A stretch of 64,000 bases of DNA from Clonostachys chloroleuca (Eukaryota > Ascomycota > Sordariomycetes > Hypocreales > Bionectriaceae). The notes beneath the pieces were generated by a model that saw only the letters and a program-made list of their open reading frames with translations, was not told the origin of the DNA and made no database searches. Below are positions 11,168 to 21,346 of this stretch, in pieces (position 1 is the first letter of the stretch; the number at the start of each line of letters is the position of its first letter). The position numbers and the translations under genes were made by a program. The stretch spans positions 2,356,001 to 2,420,000 of the forward strand of contig JBANAY010000004.1 of NCBI GenBank assembly GCA_037952775.1. The letters run 5' to 3'.

Positions 11168-13649
11168 ATGGCTCGAACCAATCTCCTCATCTACCTCATG
11201 AGACGAGACCTCAGAGTCTCTGACAATCCGATTCTTCATCGACTTGCAACATCCAAAGAACACAATTTCACCCATCTTCTCCCTGTTTTCGTCTTCCCCT
11301 CTAAGCAGATCGAGGTGTCGGGCTTCCTGCCCGAAGGTATCAAATCTCCCTATCCAGAGGCTCGCAGTCAAGTGGGCAATTTCTGGAGGTGCGGCCCACA
11401 TCGAGCTCGCTTCCTCGCTCAGTCGGTCTGGGATGTGAAGCAATCACTCGAAAGTCTCGATAGCGGTCTCCTTATACGGGTTGGAAGCTTCCAAGATGTC
11501 TTGGATTCCACTATCAAATCCCTTACGAAGTCCGGTGTTCACGTCTCCGCCGTTTGGATGACTGAAGAGCATTCCTTTGAAGAGATTGAAGAGCAAGAAA
11601 CCGTCTCTTCGGTTTGTTCTGATCATGGTGTTGACTTCCGTCTTTGGCCCGATGAGAAGTATTTCGTTGATGAGTAGGTTCTATCCTCACAGTGCTTTGT
11701 AATCCACAACGGGAAAACTAACTATCTTCTTTCCAAGTCGTGACACGGGCCTAGCACATCCTCGAGATCTTCCAGATGTATTCACCACTTACCGAAAGTC
11801 TCAAGAGCCGCTACGTGATCAGCCTCGCTCCACGTTGCCCAAGCCTAGAATGTCGACACTCCCACCGTTCCTGGACGCCCACGCAGTTCCGCCTCAATTT
11901 TCCCCCTTTGTGGCCGCTAAATCTTTGGCCGAACTTGAGTCAAGATTGGTTTCTCCCATCGCTACAATGTTTCACGATCAGCCCCCATTTCCGGAGGGAG
12001 CACAGTCTGCTCATCCTTTCACCGGTGGTGAGACGGAGGCATGGCGACGTCTTGAGTATCTTATCAAGACCGGTGCCATGGCAGCATACAAATCCACCCG
12101 CAACGGATTGATTGGCCCCGACTTTAGTACCAAATTGTCAGCGTACTTGTCAAATGGAAGTTTGACAGCAAGACAAATCCATCACGAGCTTGTGAGGTTC
12201 GAAAATGGCACGTCTTCCAAATATGTGATGGCGACTGGGTACGGTGAAGGAGAGAATGATGGCACGCGAGCTGTGCGATTCGAGCTTCTATGGCGAGACT
12301 ACATGAGGCTCTGCACTCAAAAGTTCGGGCGCAGGCTCTTCCGACTCTCAGGACTTCGAGAAACTTCATACAAGAGGACATGGAAGACTGGGAACGCAGA
12401 GCATGCTTCTACCGACCAAGACCCATCGCCGGAAAGAGTCTCTCACATCATAGAGAGATTTCTGCAGGGTACAACTGGAATGGGTCTTATCGATGCCTCT
12501 CAACGTGAGCTTTTTCACACAGGTTACACCTCCAACCGCGCTCGCCAGAACGTTGCAAGCTTTCTCGCCAAGCATCTTGAAATCGATTGGCGATACGGGG
12601 CAGAATGGTATGAAATGATGCTCGTGGATTACGATGTGTCTTCCAATTGGTCAAATTGGATGTATGTTGCCGGCGTAGGCAATGACCCTCGCGGCGAAGC
12701 CCGAATCTTCAATCCCGTGAAGCAGGCATATGACTATGACCGCGAGGGCGAGTATGTGCGTATGTGGATCCCCGAAGTGAGGACCATGGAGAAAATCGAA
12801 AATGTTTTTCAAGTCTGTACGGCCAGTCCGGACGATCTTGAAACATCTGGCCTGACAAGTCACATCATGGTTACAGACCCCATCAAAAAGATTGATTTTT
12901 CCGTCGATAAGAAGCCCCGCACTTCTCGAAAGCCGACACCCAAATGGAGGCTCCGTGACAGTCAAGCTCGTAAAGACAAAGACAATGACAACGGAAAGGA
13001 CGAAGACGGCAACTGGAGATCATCAGACACTACAGTAGTGATCAGAAGGCAATCCAATAACAGCCAAGCCGGATCTAACGATCCAGGCAAAGTCAATGAT
13101 GACAGTAGGGCCACCATTGCGCATGGTGCCGCAGGTGCAAACGTGAACCGTGCTTCCAGTACAAATAGAACTCTGGGCACAAACGGGGTCACTGTTGCGA
13201 ATAGTGCCAGCAGCCTAACGAGAGCGAGGCGCCCAAGTGAAGCCAATGGCTCCAACGGGTTTCATGGAACTCACGGCTTGCATACCACCAGCCAGACAGC
13301 CATTATGGGTCAGTATCAGCACCACCCCTTCCACGATCAGCTCAATGGTATATCGCTCTCGCCTCCCGGCTTCATCATGCCCATGTATTACCCCTCGTCT
13401 ACCCCGTTTGGCCATTCGCCGTTCGGAAGCAGCCAGTGGTTCCAATCCAACAACACGTATAGACAAAGCCGAGGACGAGGTTCTGGTCAAGGCTACCGTG
13501 GAAGAGGCGGCCGGCGAGGTGGTCAGAGATATAATGGCCGGAACAACAGCTTTCGTCGGGATAATAACAACGGTCCTCGTCATGGCGGCCATTTCGATGG
13601 CGCCACCTTGACTTCAGCTAATAACCAGTTCTATGAGTCTTCCACCTAA
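11168..13649 (+). CDS. cryD: CRY-DASH cryptochrome/photolyase with RGG-rich C-terminal tail
   Basis: Two exons (11168-11673, 11738-13649) give 805 aa; the intron has donor GTAGGT and acceptor CCAAG. The N-terminal photolyase alpha/beta domain begins at once (LLIYLMRRDLRVSDN). The FAD-binding C-terminal domain includes TGYTSNRARQNVASFLAKHL near residue 428, then GAEWYEMMLVDYD and GVGNDPRGEARIFNP, the conserved CRY-DASH block. After about residue 580 comes a long disordered Asn/Ser/Gly-rich linker. The last about 60 residues carry RG/RGG repeats (for example QSRGRGSGQGYRGRGGRRGG), an RNA-binding-type tail found in several fungal CRY-DASH proteins. Family members repair CPDs mainly in single-stranded DNA and can act in blue-light signalling. 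The gene sits just upstream of carRA and carB in the same direction, which suggests shared light control. Confidence 0.95.
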
Positions 13650-14274
13650 GGCGTGGGAGGTTCTATCGCGGAACCAAGGTTTGGGCGCTTACTTCCAATG
13701 CCAATTCAATGGCATCTGTATACTTATCTTTGTCGCCTATCTTTTAGCTTTTATGTGTGTTCCTATGTCTTCTATTTATTTATTTTTACTCACCCTTCTT
13801 TACCGTCTTGAATTTCTATTATTTGCTTCTTTTCGCAATCGCCACTCTTTTGCTCCAACTCGCACAGTACTGACTAGCCGTTGGGGCTTGCCATGGGTCG
13901 CTACTTTGGGAGGGTGTTTGACAGCTGGAATTTGCAAAATGGGATAATATTTCGGGTTTAACTGGACAAGGCATGGCAAGGATATGGAAATTGGCTTAGC
14001 TAACTATAGGGAAACCTATCAGATTGTAGATGGAATCAAGTCTGTTTTGATTGATCTATCCTGTAGAAGTCTATATACGTGCTACATCGGGCTTTCGTCA
14101 AGCTTCGTCGAATGCATTCTTCATGCAAGTGCTCTCAGTGGTGAGGATAAATCATGCCAACGTGTGCCTACGCTGCATCCTGATACCTCCATAGGGACAT
14201 GAGGAATTGGCCAATGACAACCTCTCGGAGATATTCACATTGTAGGTACTGCACCATCTCAACTCTGAGCTCAA

Positions 14275-14303
14275 ATAAAATAAAATAAAATAAAAATAAA
14301 AAT
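14275..14303. repeat. AT-rich pentanucleotide microsatellite (TAAAA-type)
   Basis: About five to six near-perfect copies of a TAAAA unit in the intergenic region between CRY-DASH and carRA. This is simple-sequence DNA. Confidence 0.9.
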
Positions 14304-14712
14304 TGATCAATTAATATAGCGCGTCATAGACTTTGGACCCTGGTCGCTCCCACGGATAGACCCGGTCAAACATTACACACACGCCCTTAAAGCGGGCTCT
14401 AGAAGACCACTAAGACCTCTTCCGAAGTAAAGGGGGTCTTCGGCAGGTACGGGGCCACGAGCTACAGAACCTACTAAGCGATCGGATGGAAGAACCAGCA
14501 TTGGCGTACATCCTTGGCGGCAGACAGCCCCTCGGTTAGTCTCAGTCCATTGTCAAACTTCATCCAGAAAGGGCTTGGGATGCTATCGAGTGATGATTCA
14601 CCAGAGTCCTGTTTCCAGACATGAGCCCCCCTCTCCCCCAGCCGCCTGCTGTCCACCGGGCTGTTATCATCCCGCGTCGTCGTGCCAGGTCGGTATTCCG
14701 AGACTCGTTATC

Positions 14713-14757
14713 GATCGGGTCCATCGATAGGTACAATATGCAGACGACTAGTCGATC
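14713..14757. promoter_or_regulatory. Candidate light-responsive cluster upstream of carRA
   Basis: GATC lies at 14713-14716, the palindrome ATCGAT at 14723-14728 and GATC at 14754-14757, all within 45 bases and about 155-200 bases upstream of the carRA ATG. This spacing is typical of fungal promoter elements. White Collar-type binding is inferred from the core only. Confidence 0.4.
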
Positions 14758-14912
14758 TGGACGCTATTCGCCATCCTACATACAAATCAGTTTAGACTTT
14801 AATATCGCAAGCCGGCGCCGCCCCCTCCTTTATTATCCATCTCAGTCGCCTTCATCAAGCGCAGCCCAAGTGAATAACCCAAGGAGCCTCAACTGCGGAA
14901 GTTGGCAGGCAT

Positions 14913-16845
14913 CATGTTCTTCGACTACGCCCTTGTGTAAGTGTCATGACCGCTATCAATTGTGTAGCGTACCATTGCCCATCACTAACCACAACGACAG
15001 CCATGTCAAATTCACCATCCCGCTCGCGGGACTCCTCACCATCATAGCCAAGCCCTTTCTCACATATCTTGATGCTACAAGAATCCTGTTCCTTGTGGCT
15101 GTAGCTGTCACGGCTACTATCCCTTGGGATTCTTATCTCATCCGCACTGGCGTTTGGACATACCCAGAAGACGGAGTGCTGGGGCAATCCCTCTTCAGCA
15201 TTCCAGTTGAGGAACTCTTCTTCTTCGTCATTCAGACATACATCACGTCTCTTGTGTATATACTCTGCAACAAGCCAATTCTTCTCGCGCAATATCTCAC
15301 CACCAGAGAAGCTCGCCCAGAGTGGATTCGGCAAGGAAAGGCCTTTGGTCAATTGCTTTTTGTCGCACTTACAGCATTCGGTAGCTTCCTTGTCATTCAG
15401 AATGACCAGAGAACATACCTGGGGCTCATACTCGCTTGGGCATGTCCCGTACTATGCATGACCTGGAGTCTCTCTGGCGACATGATCCTCGCGCTCCCAT
15501 GGACGAGTACAGTCCTGCCAATCATGGCACCAACCATCTATCTATGGTTTGTGGACGAGCTGTCGCTGAGACAAGGGATCTGGACGATAGAAGACGACAC
15601 CAAGCTTGGGAGCCAATTATTTGGCAGTCTTGATCTCGAAGAGGCCATCTTCTTCTTGATTTCCAACATGCTGGTCGTCTTTGGCCTGCTTGCATTCGAC
15701 AAGGCCACCGCTGTCCACGACGCTTTTCCGGAGCTGTTCCCTCAGCCATCCAGCTCGGTCCCTATGATGTCTTTGCTTCGGGCTCGTGTGGTTCCTTCGG
15801 CACAGTACGACATGCAGCGCATCGTCGGAATTCAAGAGTCCGTCGCAAGACTACAGAAGAAGAGCCGCAGCTTCCACATCGCCAGCTCTGTGTTCCCTGG
15901 GAGGGTACGCATCGACTTGACCTTACTGTACGTTTACTTTTCCTCTCTCCCTTCCTAGGCGACTTGCTCGCGAGCCGGTTACTAATATGAATATACAGCT
16001 ACTCGTATTGCCGCCTGGCGGACGATCTGATTGACAATGCAGAGACCCCGGAGGAGGCACTGGACTGGATTTCCAAGCTCAAAGGCCACCTTGACTCGGT
16101 CTACTGTGCTCCCAAGGCTGCAAACGTAGGCCATTTCATCCGCGCCAACTTCCCGCCCTCGGCGCATTCGGCATTGAATCTGCTCCCCACGCACGTCATC
16201 TCATCTGAGCCGCTCTACGAGCTCCTCGAGGGTTTCCGCACCGACGTGGAGTTCAAGATGTCGGACCGGCCCCCGATCCAGGAGGAGGAGCACCTCGAGC
16301 TGTACGCTTCCCGGGTGGCCAGCACGATCGGGGAGCTTTGCCTGGACGTTATCTTCCACCACACGCTGCAAAGGGTCGAGAACAAGCGGGCGCTGTACTC
16401 GGCCGCCAAGGAGATGGGCATCGCGCTGCAGTACGTCAACATCGCGCGGGACGTGGTGGTGGACGCCAAGATTGGGCGCGTGTACCTGCCCGCTTCATGG
16501 CTGGAGGAGGAGGGCATGACCACGGAGATGGTCCTGGAGAAGCCGTCGGGCCCGCAGATTGACGTTATGCGCAGACGTCTGCTTGGCAAGGCGTTCCAGA
16601 GGTACAGGAACTCCAGGCCGGCTATGGACATGATCCCGAAGGAGGGCCGGGGGCCCATGATTGTGGCTGTTGAGAGCTACATGGAGATTGGGAGGGTTCT
16701 TGCCGAAGGGGGCTTCGGGTGGAGGGGAAGGCCACTGTTCCGGCCTGGCGACGCATTGGGGTTGTGTGGAAAACAGCGCTGCGGAATTCTTGAAGTTGTT
16801 GCATATATTAGCTGGGTTGATGTTCTTTGTGGTTTTCGCATCTAG
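14913..16845 (+). CDS. carRA: Bifunctional lycopene cyclase / phytoene synthase (AL-2/CarRA type), with apparent frameshift near the 3' end
   Basis: Exons 14913-14935, 15001-15927 and 15999-16845 give 598 aa as the sequence stands. The N-terminal membrane half is the cyclase, with PVEELFFF and LDLEEAIFF motifs and several transmembrane helices. The C-terminal half is phytoene synthase: YCRLADDLID and NIARDVVVDAKIGRVYLP supply the two Asp-rich Mg-binding motifs. The protein makes phytoene from two GGPP and cyclises lycopene ends. After residue about 554 the frame loses family character. In the next frame, from 16713, a typical family ending appears (KATVPAWRRIGVVWKTALRN) and stops at 16791-16793. 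One extra G in the G5 run at 16708-16712 would restore it (581 aa). This is probably a base-calling gap; both active sites are upstream and intact. Confidence 0.95.
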
Positions 16846-17095
16846 TCACTTCTAGTGTTCGGCTGCATTCTGCCATCTCAAGGTCACATACGTCCTTGAA
16901 TTAATTTCATTTTTTTAGAATACCATTGTGATGTTAGATGGCAATCAATATTATCGCACACTAGGCAAACAAAATTCTGCACCTGTGACTTCGGCACATG
17001 CATCAAGCCGGGGTCTGTGTTCAATGCACGAAAAATCCAGCATTGGTGTGTTAGTGTGCATTCCAACGATGCGGAGACCAAGTCGTAGTTGTTGA

Positions 17096-17208
17096 GATCG
17101 AGGGACCTGGGAGGGATCCGATAAAGCAGCAACGGAGCAATACCACGTATCCATCCGATCCAGATGGTAAATGTCACCATCACGGATCGAATTCCACAAA
17201 GCACGATC
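17096..17208. promoter_or_regulatory. Dense GATC/GATCGA cluster in carB upstream region
   Basis: Five GATC cores in 113 bases: 17096 (GATCGA), 17115, 17157, 17185 (GATCGA) and 17205. By chance one is expected per 256 bases. The cluster lies about 590-700 bases upstream of carB. A light-responsive role through a White Collar-type GATA factor is inference. Confidence 0.4.
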
Positions 17209-17714
17209 AGACATGCATGCCAAGATCACAAATCCGATGTCCAGGTCCCTGCAACCAAATGTCAGCGGGGGTGGCCTCAAGATGGTGGCCCGCTCCCACG
17301 ATGCACACCACCGATCCACGACATGAGCCAACTCTCCTGAAGCTAATATCACCTGGGCAAGACTTTGCTACCGGAACAAGTTTAGATCCAAGGGTCGGCC
17401 GCCCATCTCCACCGGGCCATCCAGATCCCTTACAGCGGGAAAAGGGAGCGGCGTTTGTGGATGGAACGGGATGAAGAAGTCATGGTGTCATACATAGAGA
17501 CCCTTACACCAGCCAAAGGGCACCTCGCACTCGCGAACGCACCGAAGCCCGGCTTCATGCGCCAATTGCGCTGCGGGCGTAGAGGACACTAGCGAAGTCC
17601 TCGCTTGGACTCCGCGGTAGCCTTGCTGGCGCAGCAGCCGACTGTCCTCGAGAAAACATGTGGCCGTCAACGGCCAGGTATGGGCTTGGCCGGGATCACA
17701 CAATGGCCGGTCCA

Positions 17715-17720
17715 TATAAA
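17715..17720 (+). promoter_or_regulatory. TATA box of carB
   Basis: TATAAA, 73 bases upstream of the carB start codon. This position fits a core promoter with a short 5' UTR. Confidence 0.55.
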
Positions 17721-17792
17721 CCCCGTGGTCCCATATAGAGAGGAAGTCACGGCCACCCATTATACTCTTATCATCCTGTAATAAGACCTAAA

Positions 17793-19591
17793 ATGGAGAA
17801 GCCCAAGTCAGTAATAATTGTCGGTAAGATCACTTCAGCTCATCTCAGTTTGCAAGAACCACCTTCTTACCAACCATCATCGCAGGTGCCGGAGCCGGAG
17901 GCGTCGCTCTTGCGGCTCGCCTGGCCAAGGCTGGCTTGAAAGTGACAGTCGTGGAGAAGAACGACTTCACCGGCGGCCGCTGTTCGCTCATCCACCACGA
18001 TGGCTACCGCTTCGACCAGGGACCCTCCCTGTTCCTTCTCCCGCAGCTCTTCCGCGAGACCTTTGCGGATCTGGGGACCACGATGCCCGAGAGCGGCGTG
18101 GATCTGCTGCGCTGTGAGACCAATTACAACGTCTACTTCCATGACGGCGCTCGCTTCCAGCACAGCTCGGATCTGGCCGCAATGCGCGCCGAGATTGAGC
18201 GGTGGGAAGGCCCCGAGGGCTTTGAGCGCTGGGTGGCCTGGCTCCAGGAGGGCCACAGACACTACGAGATCTCCGTAAGGGAGGTGCTGAAGAAGAACTT
18301 TATGAACTTCTGGGATATGGCGCGCCCGAGTTTTCTCATCAAGATTCTCGACATGCACCCCTTTGAGAGCATCTGGGCTCGGGCTGGCAGATATTTCTAC
18401 ACCGAGAGGTTAAGGAGAGTCTTCACTTTTGCTACCATGTATATGGGCATGAGCCCGTTTGACGCCCCGGCCACGTACTCTCTTCTTCAGTACACTGAGT
18501 TCGCCGAGGGTATCTGGTACCCCAAGGGTGGCTTCCACACGGTCGTTGATGCCCTGGTCAAGATTGGGGAGAGGCTTGGAGTCGAATATAGGCTTTCTTC
18601 TCCAGTCTCCAAAGTCCTGACTTCTCCCGATGGGAAGAAGGCATCTGGCGTTTTGCTTGAGGGCGGAGAAACACTGTCGGCCGACGTCGTTGTACTCAAT
18701 GCCGATCTGGTCTACTCCTACAGCAACCTTCTGCCCCGTTCCCCCCAGATTGAATCTCGCAGCAAAAGTCTTCAGAAGAAAGACGCATCCTGCAGCTCGA
18801 TTTCGTTCTACTGGAGCTTAGATCGCAAAGTCCCGGAGCTTTCCACTCACAATATCTTCCTCGCCGAGCAGTATCACGAGTCCTTCGAATCCATCTTTAC
18901 CAAGCACACTCTTCCCGATGAACCCAGCTTCTACGTCCACGTTCCCAGCAGAGTAGACCCAACCGCCGCTCCCGAGGGGCGCGACAGCGTGATATGCCTG
19001 GTTCCTGTTGGACACCTCTCACGTTCCAAGGGCATCAACGCCGCAGACGGGGGTCTCCCCGAAGATGAGCAGCAGTGGGACCAGATCGTGCAGCGCGCCC
19101 GCTCGTCCATCCTGGAGACGATGAACAAGCGTCTCGGGCTGAAGCAGCCGCTCGAGAACTCCATCTCGCACGAGATTGTCAACACTCCCCTGATCTGGGA
19201 GAACAAGTTCAACCTGGACAAGGGAGCCATCCTCGGCCTCGGGCACAACTTTTTCAATGTGCTCTGGTTCCGTCCCAAGACCAAGGCGCCCGAGCTGGAG
19301 TCGACCTATTTTGTCGGCGCCAGCACGCACCCGGGGACTGGTGTGCCCATCGTCCTGGCAGGTGCCAAGATCACAGCAGAGCAGATACTCGGCGATTTGA
19401 GGATGGAAGCTCCCTGGCCACACGAGCAGCGCAAGGGCCAGGGGCTGTCCAAGTTCATGGATGGGCAGAGTTATACGTGGTTGAAGTTTGGTACGGAGGA
19501 ATTCACAGTGGCGGCACTTGTAGGTGCATTGGCAATCTTTATATTACTCATCGTGCCATATTTCTTTGGATTTGCGCTCAGGGCAATCTAA
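17793..19591 (+). CDS. carB: Phytoene desaturase (CarB / AL-1)
   Basis: Two exons (17793-17823 and 17886-19591) give 578 aa; the intron splits the dinucleotide-binding loop. The spliced N-terminus carries the FAD Rossmann motif (VGAGAGGVALAARLAKAG), then EKNDFTGGRC and FDQGPSLFLLP. The C-terminal carotenoid-desaturase signature is present (YFVGASTHPGTGVPIVLAGA). The last about 25 residues form a hydrophobic helix (ALVGALAIFILLIVPYFFGF), the usual membrane anchor. The enzyme introduces several double bases into phytoene to give lycopene or dehydro-derivatives. With carRA immediately upstream in the same orientation it forms the core carotenoid cluster. The carX oxygenase and the carO opsin found beside these genes in Fusarium are absent from this window. 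Confidence 0.96.
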
Positions 19592-19690
19592 ATTGGCGAG
19601 GAATAGGCGTTAGGGGGAATATTTTCAAGTTCATCAAGAGATACAAAGGGCGAAATCAATTATGTAATAAATTGCAACTGCGATACCTGC

Positions 19691-20116
19691 TCAGGCTCCA
19701 TACTTCTTGTCCTTGTCTGCTATTGGGAAGTCGCTGCCCGTCTTGCCCTTGTACTGATCCCGGATGAAGTCAGAAATGGCCTCATCCTTGGCCTGTTCTG
19801 CAGCGCTCTCATTGCTTTGATCACCCTGGCCCAGGAATTTCTCTTGGACGAAGTCCACAGCTTATACAAGAAACAGTATGTCAGCCAAGTTTGCGTTGCG
19901 TAACAATGAGAGACAAGTGACAGCTCATGTGAGTGTGTTCTTACCCTTGTCGAGGGCGTCCTCGTTCTGTTCACCCTTTTGGCCGCCGCCGCCAAACTCG
20001 TTGACCTTATCCATGAAGCCGCCCCCACTGCTGTTGCTGATGTTCTCCTCTTTTCGGCTGTCCGTAGACTGCTGGTTGTCGCTTTCGCCGCTGGTGAATT
20101 TCTTGACAAAGTCCAT
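19691..20116 (-). CDS. Small hydrophilic Gly/Ser/Asp-rich protein of unknown function
   Basis: Two exons on the minus strand (20116-19945, 19860-19691) splice in frame to 113 aa; donor GTAAGA, acceptor TATAAG. The protein begins MDFVKKFTSGES, has a Gly-rich stretch (NSSGGGFMDKVNEFGGGG), then a repeat-like second half in which VDFVQEKFLGQGDQSNES mirrors the first-half segment. It is rich in Asp, Glu, Lys, Gln and Gly, with no cysteine, no signal peptide and no membrane helix, so it is cytosolic or nuclear and probably partly disordered. Similar small hydrophilic proteins are common in ascomycetes and often stress- or light-induced, but I cannot name a family. It converges on carB with only 99 bases between stop codons. 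Confidence 0.7.
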
Positions 20117-21346
20117 GGTGATCAGGATAGATGGAGTATGCAATTATAATGACTCTAGAAGTTTTAGAGTTTGGTCACACGTAGGTCCAATGACGAATTA
20201 TATCTTGCAAGAAAGATTGAAGGGAAGGCGCCTTTGGAATATGGGGAGAAGCTGTGATATATTTATAGGCGGTTACCTCATTTATTGGTTTGCGCTTCGT
20301 CTCACTAAAAATCAAGGATCCAGCAGGAATGACGACAGTGCCAATCATAAACCCAGATCTGCAGCCGTACCTTGGACCTTCAGCTGGACGAGGGGTCGGA
20401 GGGGGAGGGTATCTTCTATCTCGTGCCTATCAGGATCGAGGCCAGGCCGGAAGGTGGGGGTTTGCGGTGACGCTATGTGGCGGGGCATTGATGCTCCATC
20501 CGCTGATCTCCCCCTACTGATCGCTAGGGCAGGATACGAATGAGAGGAGTGCATGCGACAGATGTAGCCAATTTTATAACCTTAAGTTCATTTTTGTTAA
20601 CAGGGCATCTGGGAACAAATTGCGAGAATATTATAGCTGTGTTTTTGGGGGGCAAGTGGGTGACGCTAGAAATGGCACACCCAAGTATTAACACTTTCAA
20701 CGATCAATTCAACCATTTAATCCAGAGAAGTATAACAAATAAATAAAAAATGCCTAGCTGATCTTTGAAATTTAAATTTTGTTTGTTATGTATTAACCAT
20801 TTTCTGTATAAGCTCTGGTGGCTGTTTTGGTAGAATAAAAGTAGGCTTCTGCTAAGTGGTGACCCGAGAGTTCCTAGGTGTGTCAATTCCAACGTCATCC
20901 GGATAAGTTGACGGGTGTCAACAGTGTTGCTTAAGCCCAAAATTCAATATGGAAGAATAAAAAAGAGGATACTGAGAGAGAGTCAGCAAGGGACTTCAAT
21001 GTATACTTGAGATCTAAGATTTTAAAAATAAAGAAGGTCGCTGGGTAGACCGCTTCCAACTGCGCTATGACAATAGTATAGGGTAGCCAAGTACTCGGAC
21101 ACGATGACTCCTCGCTAAGAAAAGATTGTGGCTATGGTGGGGGCGGGGCGCTGGCCGATTGACTCAGCTCGACGCCAACGTCATTCGGGAAGTTCTTTCG
21201 TCCGTCCACATACGAAACAGCTTCTCTCCTTTGGCCTTATAAAAGTCTCCTTCTATTGTTTCTTTGCCTGTTACCTAGAAAGCGATCTCGAATTGAATTA
21301 TCAAACCAGTTCTCCGTCCCCGTGATAATAGACCCCCTCTTTCACT
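20117..21346. other. Intergenic with a low-GC island; divergent promoters
   Basis: About 1.2 kb between the small hydrophilic gene and VMS1, which read outward. From about 20560 to 21040 the DNA is clearly AT-richer than its surroundings and has no coding frame; it may be an old, degraded element. A tRNA-like A-box fragment lies on the minus strand at 21035-21072. Confidence 0.5.
21035..21072 (-). other. tRNA 5'-half-like fragment (A box and D-arm only)
   Basis: On the minus strand, TAGCGCAGTTGGAAGCG (21067-21051) matches a tRNA A box and D-arm. No B box of the GGTTCGANTCC type follows within 100 bases, and no acceptor stem can be formed. It is therefore not a functional tRNA gene; a relic or chance match are both possible. 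Confidence 0.3.

Larger units (their letters stand above)
13650..14912. other. Intergenic: CRY-DASH 3' region and carRA promoter
   Basis: About 1.26 kb between two genes on the plus strand. It holds a T-rich CRY-DASH 3' flank, an AAAAT-type microsatellite (14275-14303) and, close to carRA, a group of GATC/ATCGAT motifs. No coding frame is supported; the open frame running into carRA from 14621 lacks conserved content before the true start at 14913. Confidence 0.6.
16846..17792. other. Intergenic: carRA 3' flank and carB promoter
   Basis: About 950 bases between two genes on the plus strand. It contains a dense GATC group (17096-17208) and a TATAAA at 17715-17720, 73 bases before the carB ATG. 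No supported coding frame was seen. Confidence 0.6.

Noticed and set aside
13215..13592. Long antisense and alternative-frame ORFs within CRY-DASH
   Set aside because: They are composition shadows of the Asn/Gly/Arg-rich tail and have no start, splice or family support.
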